Source: Pachyseris speciosa (taxonomy: Eukaryota > Cnidaria > Anthozoa > Scleractinia > Pachyseridae). From it: a DNA stretch of 64,000 bases. The notes under the pieces are model-generated. The model ran no database searches and was not told where the DNA came from. It saw only the letters and a program-made list of their open reading frames with translations. The stretch lies in NCBI GenBank assembly GCA_016490735.1, contig JAEMWC010001006.1, forward strand, positions 27,501 through 91,500, in the 5' to 3' direction. Of the stretch, positions 19,502 through 29,639 are shown piece by piece. Each line of letters starts with the position of its first letter. Position 1 is the first letter of the stretch. The translations under genes were made by a program, and so were the position numbers.

Positions 19502-19962
19502 ATGGCAAGCGATTTGCAAATGGGGGAATGGGGGTGGGGGGGGGGGGGGCGTGTCATTTTCCAAGCGAAACTGGGCAACGATCTCTATTTGAATGGTAAT
19601 CGAATTATCGGTCACTCGCTTTTCATCAATGCCTTCGTCAAGAAAAACAAAACCATGACCAGAATTTGTTGAAAAGTGTTTTGAGCGAAGGGGGAATTCA
19701 GATGGTTGTTTTGAACAATTTTTATTTCAAACGTGTTCACATAGTTCAGAACGCCGAGGCTGGAACGCTGGTTTTCGTGAATACACAAGAAAACAATCCA
19801 CTAAGGAGAACATTACTTCGTCATACCATCAGTCAAACCTCAAATGTCACATCCGTCAACGTCAATCAACGATTAAACCAAGGCTACTTTTGCATTGACT
19901 ATTCACACCCCAATTCAAAAGCTTTCGATTTGTCTCTTTTGCTTGAATTTCTTGTTAACTAA
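19502..19962 (+). pseudogene. hypothetical, possibly fibre C-terminus
   Basis: After a G-rich run at about 19,536-19,549, a frame from about 19,666 reads SEGGIQMVVLNNFYFKRVHI and DYSHPNSKAFDLSLLLEFLVN. It could be the end of the fibre-like protein or a separate gene. No family recognised. Confidence 0.35.
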
Positions 19963-20167
19963 ATTAAACAATGCCCAACCACATAAAAAGTTTTCTTTGC
20001 ACATACACCTAGTGTGATTGGTGTGACAAGTGCCGCCTTGTTTGTCCTTGCCAAAAATACCCAAATGGTATGAACGGGAAAAGCTTCGTGTGGCATTGCT
20101 CGCACCACACCCAAAAGGCTCTTCTTACGACACTGTTGTCTGAATTTTTTTTCTTCGCAGATATATA

Positions 20168-20683
20168 ATGGGGTTCCCAAACAGAAAACCTCGACCTCCC
20201 CCTCTCAACATATTTGACTTTAACCACATCGACCCGACCCTCCCAAAGGACACCGTCGATATGTTGAAGCGACTTTATGCTTTTTACCACAAGAAACATT
20301 GGGGCTACGACAAACTTTTCCGAACGTTTCAGCGCAGAAACGTGTTTTGCAATGTGGTTGTGGGAAAAGCTGTTTTGACTGGAGCTGTCGCTGGAGGGGT
20401 CACTCGCCAACCTGCTGTCATTGCCGGTATGAATGCGTTTGGTGCTGTCGTAAAAATTGTCGCGACGGCGAAGAAATATGACAGAAAGGCTGAAAAGGCC
20501 AGCTTCGCACGAGTGGAGTTTCAAAAAATATTGGATGCCATCCAGTTCCATCTCCGGGGAAACCCCGGGGAAAAGAAGTTTCTTGAGAATCTGAAAATGG
20601 AAGGCGACTTCATTTCCGACCACTGCATGGAAATCCCTGAAAAACTACAAAGGAAATACTCCAGAAAGTTCATCGCGGGTTGA
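20168..20683 (+). CDS. Polinton hypothetical with hydrophobic centre (intact)
   Basis: An open 171-residue protein; ATG 20,168 follows AGATATATA, a TATA-like run. The N-terminus is Pro-rich (NRKPRPPPLNIFDFNHIDPT), then YAFYHKKHWGYDKLF, a weakly hydrophobic Ala/Gly/Val segment (VVGKAVLTGAVAGGVTRQ), and a charged helical C-terminus ending YSRKFIAG. Similar proteins recur in cnidarian Polintons (from memory), function unknown. It is one of the few undamaged genes in the element. Confidence 0.65.
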   Translation: MGFPNRKPRPPPLNIFDFNHIDPTLPKDTVDMLKRLYAFYHKKHWGYDKLFRTFQRRNVFCNVVVGKAVLTGAVAGGVTRQPAVIAGMNAFGAVVKIVATAKKYDRKAEKASFARVEFQKILDAIQFHLRGNPGEKKFLENLKMEGDFISDHCMEIPEKLQRKYSRKFIAG

Positions 20684-20695
20684 CTTTCCCGAACT

Positions 20696-21087
20696 TCAAT
20701 ATCCACCACCATTCAAGGAACCTTTCTTTCGCTCGGCTCTGTGTTGCCGTGCGAAATTTTTCGACGGCAGGAACGAGGTGTGCGAGAATTTCTCTTTGCG
20801 GGGCCAGACTCCTTCCGGAACCACTTGAAAGTAATCGTGCAAAAAGCAAACGTAATTCACCGACTTGGGCAAGGAAAACTCCCTGAAATCGCGGATAAGA
20901 TTTCCCAAAAACGTCCACTGCAATGGGTAGCGGAGTTCTCGCCCGCCATCCGAAATGGTGTTGACGGTGTCGAATATTTTGTGTATTTTGTGTCCACCTC
21001 CTCCCTGGTTTTGGTTGGGGTGGCAAGCTCCTCAACTTTTCCACAGCTCCGACACACAAGGTCGAAATTCAGGTGGTCCTCTTCCAT
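20696..21087 (-). pseudogene. Polinton hypothetical with CxxC motif
   Basis: One frame starts MEEDHLNFDLVCRSCGKVEE (ATG 21,087). After a shift near 20,925 another gives FLGNLIRDFREFSLPKSVNY and CFLHDYFQVVPEGVWPRKE. The order and combination look like one broken gene of about 130 residues. The single CxxC could be half of a zinc site. It diverges from the integrase gene, with 62 bp between starts that include TTATATGT. Confidence 0.5.
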
Positions 21088-21149
21088 CGTTTTTCCTCAG
21101 CACACCCTTCCTTTTGCGTATTCCATTTTTACCACTGGCTTATATGTAA

Positions 21150-22171
21150 ATGGCAACTCCTGCCTTGCAGAAACGCCTTTCAAAAATTTATTACAGCCCG
21201 AAAGGTTATTGGAAATGGTTTGCTGCCGTGAAAAACTGGCCCAAGCCACAAAGGTTTCGGAAACTGTGGCCAAACAGTGGTTGCAGAAGCAGGCTCTTTG
21301 GCAAATCTTTCTTCCCGCGCCGCGGCTCGTTCCTCGGCCAAAGTTTGACGTGCCAACACCCAACGCGGTGCACCAAGCCGACCTGCTCTTCCTGCCGCAC
21401 GACAAGGTGGGGCGCAAAACTTTCAAATACGCACTGACTGCGGTCGACGTGGACAGCCGCCTTAAGGCAGCAGAGCCTCTGACCTCAAAAAATTCTGACG
21501 AAGTTTCCCGGGCTTTTGAAAGGATTTACAAGCGTGGGCCTTTCAAATGGCCAAAGATGCTGCAGGTGGACCCGGGGCGGGAGTTCATGGGGGCTGTTTC
21601 TAGAGTCATGGAGGCGCATCGAACGGGAATTCCCCGTGGACGTGTTGAAATCCATCGCGACCAGGCGATGGTGGAACGCTTTAACTCCCTTCTTGCTGAA
21701 CGCCTTTTCGGGCACCAGTACGCGGTCGACATGCGGCTACCAGAAGGAGAACGGTTTGTTGTGTGGGTGGCAAGGCTTCCCAGGGTTGTGGCTGCTCTCA
21801 ACGACCAAACCACGCGGTTTACGGGGTTGAAACCCACAGATGCAATCCGAGAACAATATGTTTTTGCACAGCCAGCAACTTCGTATTTCAGGCCTGTTTG
21901 AATAGCTGAAAAAGTCCTCCCTGCAGGTGTGGAAGTACACTATTTGTTTCAACCTGGCGAGTTGGAAGGCGGCACACGAAGAGCCACAGACTCTGTTTGG
22001 TCCCTGAAAGTTTTCGAGGTTAAAAGGGCCGTCGTGAAACCCGGCCAGCCTGCCATGTATTGGCTTGCTGACCCTGAGATGGAGGCTTATGATCCTAAAC
22101 ACAGCTTTGTTCGGGAAGAGTTGCTGGTTGTCCCACCGAATACGGAGCTTCCTCCTGCCAAGCCTTGCTAG
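21150..22171 (+). pseudogene. Polinton RVE-type integrase
   Basis: The ATG at 21,150 (MATPALQKRLSKIYYSPKGY) leads to a frameshift near 21,220, then the catalytic core: QADLLFLPHD, LQVDPGREFMG and MVERFNSLLAERL, which give the D,D(35)E triad with exactly 35 residues between the second D and E. A TGA at 21,899-21,901 cuts off the C-terminal part (LFQPGELEGG, RATDSVWSLKVF, KHSFVREELLVVPP), a chromo/SH3-like tail. It would insert the element into chromosomes. The final TAG overlaps the stop of the convergent polymerase gene. Confidence 0.9.
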
Positions 22172-25100
22172 ATGTGATATTCGATGGGTTTGGTTTGAAT
22201 TCCATCTGGCAACACCCATCTCTTGTCATAGAAGGCGCTCAGGCCCAGTTTCTGCAGCACGTAAGTCACCATCCTTACCTCTCTCACGCGAAAGCATCTG
22301 TTTGTCGCCATGTCTTTGTGTCCCTCGAGTACATTCTTGAAACGCTCCCAAGTAACTTTGTTTTGCCTCTGGTTCATCCCTTTCGTGCTGAACTTGCTTT
22401 TGCCCCCGTCGGCGTCCACAAAGTAACGCTTTGAGCAAAGAGCGATCATTCGGTGGCCCTCACACTCCAGCTTAAACAATCCCGGGGTGCAGCTGCTCCA
22501 CTTGTCCCACGCGAGCCATTCATTTTTTTCTGCCTCAAATTGGGCTCTCATTTCTGGTTTTACAACGTCTTCCAGCTTTTCACAAGAGATTGGCATGTAG
22601 TTGCTGTCCGTGTCCATCTGGATCAGCTCGAAGTCGTGGCGGTCCACGAACTTGTCCACGAGGTCATAGTAAAACTCGAGCATTGGGAGTTTGGCTAACT
22701 GGTACACCGCGATGCCGACCTTGAACGGCCTTCGAATTTTGATCTGTGCCTTCCGGCTTTCCAGCTCGTACCCATCCCCGATTTCCTCGAGATCTGAGAA
22801 GAAAGCGCTTTGCAACGTTCTGTCGACAACCTTTTCGTCCTTTGTGAAGACGGTGTTTGTTTGGCGCTCCACAGCTTCAATCATTTTTCCGTAAGCGCTG
22901 TTGCCCAAGAGTTTGAACACGTCTGCCTACAGCGCCTTGCTTTTGTCTGTGTCCCCTGTTCGACAGGCCTCAGTTACCTGCTCCACAAACCAGGTGAAGA
23001 TCTTTTTCGGTTGGTAATTGATTGTTCTGTGAACTGCTGTGATTTCTACTCCGTGGTCGATGTACCAACGGAGGAGTGGGGCATAGACCAACATTTTTTT
23101 CCGCGGACAACGCTCCCACCAACTTTCTCTCGTCCCTTCGGTTTCTGCCGGTGCGCTGCAAATAATCCATCATGTGGTCTGGTACAGCTTTCTGCGGCAC
23201 CTGCTTGTTGATGAAGAAGGGGCACATTTTCTTCGAACTTGGGGACCAGCACCTCGGGCACTTTCAGATCAACTTCTGCGAAACCAAACCACTGCCCCTC
23301 CTGCAGACTTCGAACAAACTTGGGAACTGATTTCGCCTTTTGTGCTTCGGGGACATGAATCATGGTTTCCTTCCCACAGGGAAGCATGGTTGACAAATAC
23401 AAGGCATTGGCGTCGTATCCCAAGATTTTCCCACAAGGTTTTGACTCGTCAACTTGGTGGGACCTTATTTGTGTGAATTCAACTTAGTGGTGGCGGGTGA
23501 ACACAAGGCTCGGTCCTCCGACCAAAGCTCCTTTCAACATGTCGTAAGCCTCTTTGCAGGGGCTCCACAACTCTGCTCCACGCTCAATCGCCCCTCGCAA
23601 AAGATAATGAAGACTGACTCCTAGGATGCTAACCGCATCTTTCAGAATGTCGATTCCCTTTTCAGTGTAGGATGCCTGCATTTTGTCCAACGCTTCGAGA
23701 CCCGGCGCAACATCCAGATTGTTGTAGTAACGCAGCCAATCTGCAAAGGTCTTCATTCCCTTTTCTTCGAACAAACGAACACAACCTCTCCATTCCTCCG
23801 GCGTCAACACCCGCTCTTCCTTCAGAGATGAATACCACTCGGGGTGGTCTTGCAAACCAGGATAATCATGCTTGTCTGGGCTATCAAACCATTCATGGAA
23901 ACCATGACTTCACAGCCTCACAGCTATAAGCCTTCACCCACTTGTCGTAACTAGTTCCTGGTCCCAAATAGTTGATTATGTCAAGGAAGCGGATACCAGG
24001 TGGAAGCAGATACATCAGTTTGTTTGCATCTTTGGCCACATTCACGTGTTTTGTTGTCTGGGCGAGAAATCCCGCCAAATGCTCTTTTACAAGATTCAAA
24101 TCGTAGCGACCAGAGTTGAAACCAAGCACGGGCACATCATTGCACCACTCCGTAACCAAAGTTTGTTGCTTTTTGGGAAGCAAATGGAAAGCTTCTGGGA
24201 AGAAAACCATTCTAACTTCCTCCCTGATTCTTTTTCCTCGCCATACAATCTCTTCCACAAACTTGCGAATCAGCTCCTTTGGGTCTCTGTCGCAGATGTG
24301 TGTTGGTTCGCGCTCAAGTGTGTCCTCGATTGAGAAGCAGATTGGTTTATGAACGTTTTGAAGGTGAAGTATGGGTGTCGGATCCTTCCTCTTTGTTTTG
24401 TCCCCATATGCCTCAAAGTCAAAGATGATTGCATGTGGGTAAGTTCTTGTAAAAACTGGGGGGAGAGGTTCTTGTGTTTGTTCGACTTGGCATGCCCACG
24501 TTTCGACAACCACGAACCCTGCTTCCCGAAGTTTTTGTGTTCGTTTGTGGGTTGCTTGGAACAGCTCTTCTCGGGATTTCCTGGCGTTTGTTATTTTAGT
24601 GCTGCGGTCGGGGAAACAGCGTGGGCACCCGTGCCAGTAGCACCCGTGGTACTAGAAAACTGTTCTGCTCTAGATGTGGAATCCATCCACTGAATGACCC
24701 AAAACATACGGCTCCCCTCCATGCCCACATTGGGCTTGGTGAATATGAATTCCTCTTTGGTGGGCTTGTCTTTCAACCCAACGGATCGATTCGGGTGAGG
24801 CGTTCGATTAAGGGAAGAAAGCCTTCTCAAACGCAGTCTGTGGTTTTTCCATTTTTTGGTTGGGACAGACCACCACAGTTTCTCCTCGAGAACAGGTTGC
24901 GATGTGTCGTTGCATATGAGTTGCTCGCGTGGCTCTTGTTTGGCAATGTGGACAAGTGTAGTTTTTCCCCAAACTCTCAATCTTCTTTACAACGAACTCA
25001 TGTCCTTCGGACACGCCGATTGTGAGAACGTTTGAGAGTCTGGGGTTGGGGTCCCGAAGAAGCCGCCAATTTACTTGTTCCCTTGTCTTTCAGGCTTATA

Positions 25101-25960
25101 AACCGAACCGCCAACCGATAGGAAACAAGCTTTAGGTGGTTGAAATGTTGTTCGACTTTGTCAAGCTCGTCAAGTGAAGTTTTTGGGCAGTCGTGTGGGA
25201 GGATTTCAAGTTGGAAGAAACTCTGCGCCAGCTCGCGGGCCTTTTGGGTGCTTCGGTCGGGTCTGGACCCTTGATGGACGGCGAGACATCTCCAAAGACA
25301 AACGTTGTCTCGAAATGTGTCCAAACACACCATTGGGCCGCGACGCGCACGTGCCAAGGCGTGCAGCCAGTCAGGTAAGGGTCCTGTTCTCACCAGTGGT
25401 TGACGGGTGTATACAAGCTTGACGTAGACGTCAGAAGGGACCTCAAAGACCCACTGTGTGTTTGGTCTTTCAAGTTGTTCTTGTGACAATCGCTCTTCCT
25501 CTCTTTTTCACAGCCAGGATTCAGCATCAGAACGGTGGTTGATCCAACGAGAATTCTCCCGACAATTATTATAATGCAACATCAGTGAGCCGTCGCGAAT
25601 GTTTATCAACCAATAGGAATATGAGTGCCGAATGTAAAAAGAGGTGTTGGCTGCTTCGTTGATTTTGTTCATGAAGGTTTGTGTCTTATCTGAATAAAGG
25701 TCATTGCTGATTCTCCATGTGGTGAACCGACGGCCACTTTGGGTTTCCACCCCTTGAAGCTCGGGATCACCAAAAAGTGTTGCGAGCATTGTTTGATAAT
25801 TTGTTCGGGAGTCTGTTCTCGCCGGTGGGAAAAGAGGGTCGGACTCGCCCAAATATCTCGCTGTGGTGCGGCTGCCATGGCGCGGTTATATTCAGGGGGA
25901 AAATGTTTCCGAGTAGCCGGAACTGGCGGCCGCTTTCTTCGGGTTGCTGGCACTGGCGGT
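22168..25960 (-). pseudogene. protein-primed DNA polymerase B (Polinton)
   Basis: About 3.7 kb split into at least eight frame segments. From N to C: a Polinton-specific N-region (ISNDLYSDKTQTFMNKINEA; RPNTQWVFEVPSDVYVKLVY; DTFRDNVCLWRCLAVHQG), a zinc finger (CPHCQTRATRATHMQRH), exonuclease motifs FDFEAYG and GFNSGRYDLN, then polymerase motifs YDANALYL (A), LLGNSAYGK (B), MDTDSNY (C) and SKRYF. A TAG at 22,927-22,929 and several shifts break it. All catalytic motifs remain visible. The start is uncertain (about 25,850-25,960), close to the right terminal repeat. Confidence 0.93.
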
Positions 25961-26206
25961 TTGCCTTCCATCGCTCTTGCCCCATCCTCCCCTCTCTCTA
26001 ATGGGGCTTTTATTTTTTCATCGCGTTTTCTCTTTACACCCTTCTCTTCAATAGGGCGATCCCCGGTGCTTGGTTGTTTTTTGTTTCGGGTTGTTCGCTG
26101 TTGTGTTGCCTGGTGGGCTTGCTTCAGAGTAGTAATAGGTGGGCTGATTAAATACGACCGGAGCGCAGTATCCCCGACGAGCGAAGCAAGGAGGGGAGCT
26201 GCGCGG
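25915..26206 (-). repeat. Polinton right terminal inverted repeat
   Basis: Reverse complement of the left repeat (5,474-5,735). The outermost shared bases are CCG-GCAGC, followed by CCCCTCCT.GC.TCGCTCGTC. Host sequence resumes with GAAAATATGTTTGCTTGT, which is matched in paralogous unit B at about 46,984. Confidence 0.9.
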
Positions 26207-26880
26207 AAAATATGTTTGCTTGTATACAAAGCAGGACAAGTACCATGACACGTTGGAAACGTATTTCCATATGTGTCAATTACTTTGAAAAGTGGAGGCT
26301 TGCATGAAAAATATATTATGCGCTAGCATTAATAAACAGAAAGTAAAATTATCGTTTGTGCTTTTAAAATTATTTATCATATATCATATTAGATATAAAA
26401 TGACTTACATTAAAAATATTAAATTATAGTTTATATTGTTAACATAGGAGCTCACAAGTCGATAGATTATTCTGCAAGCTACAATGTTCATTTACTTGTA
26501 ATTAAAAGAAAAATATTCCAATTTATTGACACAGCCAAGTATGAATTAGCTTAATTCGTAATTTGCAGCCAAAACGTTGCTCATGTTGAGCAGGCCCGGC
26601 CTAATGTCTGAGATCACAATTTGGGCAATGGCATTGGCAATGATCACAATGGCAATGGCAATGGCAATGGCAATGGCAATGGCAATGACGATGACAAAGA
26701 CAGCGACAGCCACAATGACAACGGCAGTGACAATGACAATGACAATTGCAATAACGATGACGATGACTATGGCAACGACAATGACAATGACGATGACGAT
26801 GACGATGACAATGACACAGAGACAGTGACAGTGATAGTAACAATGGCAATGGCAATGATAAAGTGGGTGGAGTGGCGGAG
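26207..26880. repeat. duplicated unit A, part 2
   Basis: This aligns with 46,984-47,640 (CATGACACGTTGGAAACGTA, GCATTAATAAACAGAAAGTA, AGCAGGCCCGGCCTAATGTC). It ends in a microsatellite that is also present, in another form, in unit B. No gene recognised. Confidence 0.8.
26626..26862 (+). repeat. (GGCAAT)n / (GACAAT/GACGAT)n microsatellite
   Basis: Imperfect hexamer array: GGCAAT repeats, then GACAAT, GACGAT and back to GGCAAT. The corresponding place in unit B holds GACAGT repeats (47,535-47,620). Confidence 0.9.
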
Positions 26881-27064
26881 AGGGCGGCACCTTATTTTGT
26901 CTTTATTACTGGATGTGGGTATTTACATCTTTCCCATAGCTTTTCTCTGTCAAAGCACAAAATATTACAGCAGACGACTTTTTCTCAGTTCCACTTGTGG
27001 TGTTGATTAAAATAGTGTCAGTTTGAAAGTTGGAAAATTTCAACAGAATATATTATCATCCAAA

Positions 27065-28656
27065 CACAGCTTCTGAAAGCCTTTTTTCAAACTACCAAGG
27101 AATTTAAGCCTCCGTGTTTGTTTGTGTTTGAAAATAGTAATAGTAAAATATTCAAGTGATTTAGCATATGTAACTTGAAGATAAAAATCTAGGCAAATGT
27201 TCTATATCTTTTCTGGTTCATCCACGTTGAGGTCCTGGCATCACTGTATGCCTGAGAGCTTCTGGGATATAAAACAGAATAGTTTCTTGAAATGAAGATA
27301 AAAATCTAGGGAAATGTTGTACATATTTTCTGGTTCATCCAGGCTGAGGTCCCGGCATCGCTGTATGCCTGAGTTTTTCTGGTATTTATAACATAACCGT
27401 TTTTGAAGTGCAGATAAAAATCTAGGCAGGTGTTGTATATCTTTTCTGGTTTATCCAGGTTTAGGTCCTGGCATCACTGTATGTCTGAGAGAGTCTGGGA
27501 TAAATAACATAACAGTTTCTAAAATGAAGATAAAAATCTAGGAAAATGTTTTATATCTTTTCTGGTTCATTCAGGTTGAGGTCCTGGCATCACTGCATGC
27601 CTTAGTGCTTCTGGGATATATAACATACCAGTTTTTGAAATGCAGATTAAAATCTAGGCAAATGCTGTATATCTTTTCTGGCTCATCCACGTTTAGGTCC
27701 TGGCATCACTGCACGCCTGGGTGCTTTTGGGATATATAACATAACAGTTTTTGAAATGCAAATAAAAATCTAGGCAAATGTTGTATATCTTTTCTGGTTC
27801 ATTCAGGTTGAGGTTCTGGCATCACTGTATGCCTGAGTGCCTGTGGGATATATACCATAACAGTTTTTGAAATGCAGGTAAAAATCTAGGCAAATATTTT
27901 AAGTAGGTTTAATGACCCAAACGTTTTACATTTGGCATATTTCTTTGTAGAACAATAACGTGATCAAACGAAATGTTTTTTTAGGGAACGTTTTCCTTAC
28001 TTTAATGCCCTTTAAAGTAATTTAGTTCTTGGACAGTTCGCCAGCATTTCCGAAGTTAAACAAATTTTCAACAATCGCGAAAGAATAAGAAAAAGGAGAA
28101 GTTATATTTTAAAATGATGATTTTGATCCCGTCGCCGTTGTCGCTTTTTCGTCCCCAGGTCGGTTTCGAAAGTTGTTTTTGCACATAACACACGTCTGAA
28201 GCGTCAACAACTATCAAATATTGAAACTTCCACTTCGGAATTGCCGAGATTATTCATTTAGGAATTATTTAATCAGAATTTTGTCAGTTCCTAGGGAAAC
28301 CGTACGGATAGTAAAAGTTAAGTTCTTGGACACGCAACGAAATCACAGATTGAAGCAAAACATTTTAGCTCAGTGATGTTAATTTACTTTCACGGTGTTC
28401 AAAAACTTTTTGAAGGTAATGATTTTAGGAAAGCGAGCGAATTTTAATTAGCGTCAAAAGAGATATATCCCCTTCCAAAAACAAAACGTACAGATTTTCC
28501 TCTATTGCATGCGAAAGACAAACAAAGAAAATTCGAGTCTTTGGTTGTAATTAAGTGCTATTTTCTGGAACCGTTGCGCCCACCTCATAATGATTTATCA
28601 AAACCAAAACAAACTATTCGGTATAGCTTTCCGGTTTGCGCAGTCAATTTTCATGT
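27065..28656 (+). mobile_element. Helentron-like element copy 1, left part
   Basis: Matches copy 2 (37,572-39,700): a lead sequence (AGCTTCTGAAAGCC), a 118-bp minisatellite, then a unique segment of about 750 bp including GTTCGCCAGCATTT and GGAAACCGTACGGATAGTAA. It is cut at 28,656 by a LINE and resumes at 41,715. Non-autonomous Helentrons (DINE-1/pearl type) carry such internal minisatellites; class assignment is inferred. Confidence 0.6.
27175..27905 (+). repeat. 118-bp minisatellite, about 6 copies
   Basis: Period about 117-118 bp, with landmark GATAAAAATCTAGGCAAATG at about 27,180, 27,298, 27,413, 27,529, 27,645, 27,763 and 27,878. The same repeat forms the array at 37,680-38,768. No hammerhead core or ORF is seen in the monomer. 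Confidence 0.9.
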
Positions 28657-29165
28657 ACAAGGCAGGTAAAAGGCAGCAGCTAGCCAAAGTTAATATTGAT
28701 AATATTAAGGTGGGCTCTGCTAAAGTGAGTCCTGTTTCGGCAGTTAGAAACCTTGGATCATGGTTCGATTCACAGCTCACTATGTCTAGTCAGATTAGTA
28801 AGCTTTGTTCTGTTGCATTTTACCACCTGTGTAATATTCGACGCATACGCAAGTATTTATCTCAAGAAACTGCGGGGACGCTAGTCCATGCTTTCATAAC
28901 GTCCCGCATCGATTATTGCAATAGCCTATTGTACGGGCTACCAAGCAACCAGCTTGCGAAAATTCAGAGAGTTCTGAATGCTTCTGCCAGGCTAGTATGT
29001 AATGCGCCAAGGTTTTGTCATATTACACCTATAATGCGCGATTTGCATTGGTTGCCTATCAGAGCACGCATCAATTCCAAGGTACTTCTTCTCACGTTTA
29101 AGGCGTTACACGGCCTTGCGCCTCAGTATCTACAGTCCTTAATAAGTGCCAAGACATCACGCTAT
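28657..29165 (+). pseudogene. CR1/L2-type LINE reverse transcriptase end, part 1
   Basis: Encodes the C-terminal part of a Jockey-superfamily LINE ORF2: VSAVRNLGSWFDSQLTMSSQ, RIDYCNSLLYGLPSNQLAKIQ, RDLHWLPIRARINSKVLLL, FKALHGLAPQYL. The frame is open until the CACTG element enters at 29,166; the ORF continues at 41,249. The 5' end is truncated after ATGT, a 4-bp duplication repeated at 41,715. Confidence 0.85.
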
Positions 29166-29639
29166 CACTGGAAAATCTGGACCATTTACAGAGTTAATGA
29201 AATGTCTGTGAATCTTAAATTTACAGACTTTTTATGAGAGTTCAAATCTGACCTACTTTTACATATGGCATACAAAATATCTGTAAAATCATTTTTATAG
29301 ATATTTTATACACTTTTTGTGGTATTCCTTTTTATAATGTTTATGAAATGATTATGAAATTTAACTGCTGAAATAAGAAGGAAAACTGAAAAATTTACAG
29401 AGTCAACAAAATCTCTGAAGAATGTTTGTAAATTTGACATTTACAAAGATTTTCTATGGTTATTTTATCCACTAAAATCTCTGTAAATCGGTACAAGTAT
29501 AGCATTTTAAAATCTCTGTAAATTGACACAAGCAGGACATAACCCCATGATGCGGAGTTAAGTTAACTGAGTTACTACTGTTGGAGTTATTATAACTCCA
29601 AAAGGGTAGTGTGCGGCTTTTGTCTTGGATTTCAACAGC

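Larger units (their letters stand above)
5474..26206. mobile_element. Polinton (Maverick)/adintovirus-like element, degraded
   Basis: The element is 20.7 kb with terminal inverted repeats, flanked by sequence that is contiguous in paralogous unit B (about 46,955-46,985). The gene set is diagnostic of Polintons: protein-primed PolB, RVE integrase, FtsK/HerA-type packaging ATPase, adenain-like protease, double-jelly-roll major capsid and penton-like minor capsid. Extra genes are a PLA2 and a collagen/fibre protein. The DNA is GC-richer than its flanks. Nearly every large gene has frameshifts or stops, so it is a fossil. A 3,675-bp internal block is tandemly duplicated. No 6-bp target duplication is visible at the ends I chose, perhaps through decay. 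Confidence 0.95.

Noticed and set aside
26577..26890. Long low-complexity ORFs (Met-Ala, Asp-Asn or Ile-Val repeats)
   Set aside because: They are translations of the hexamer microsatellite in three frames.
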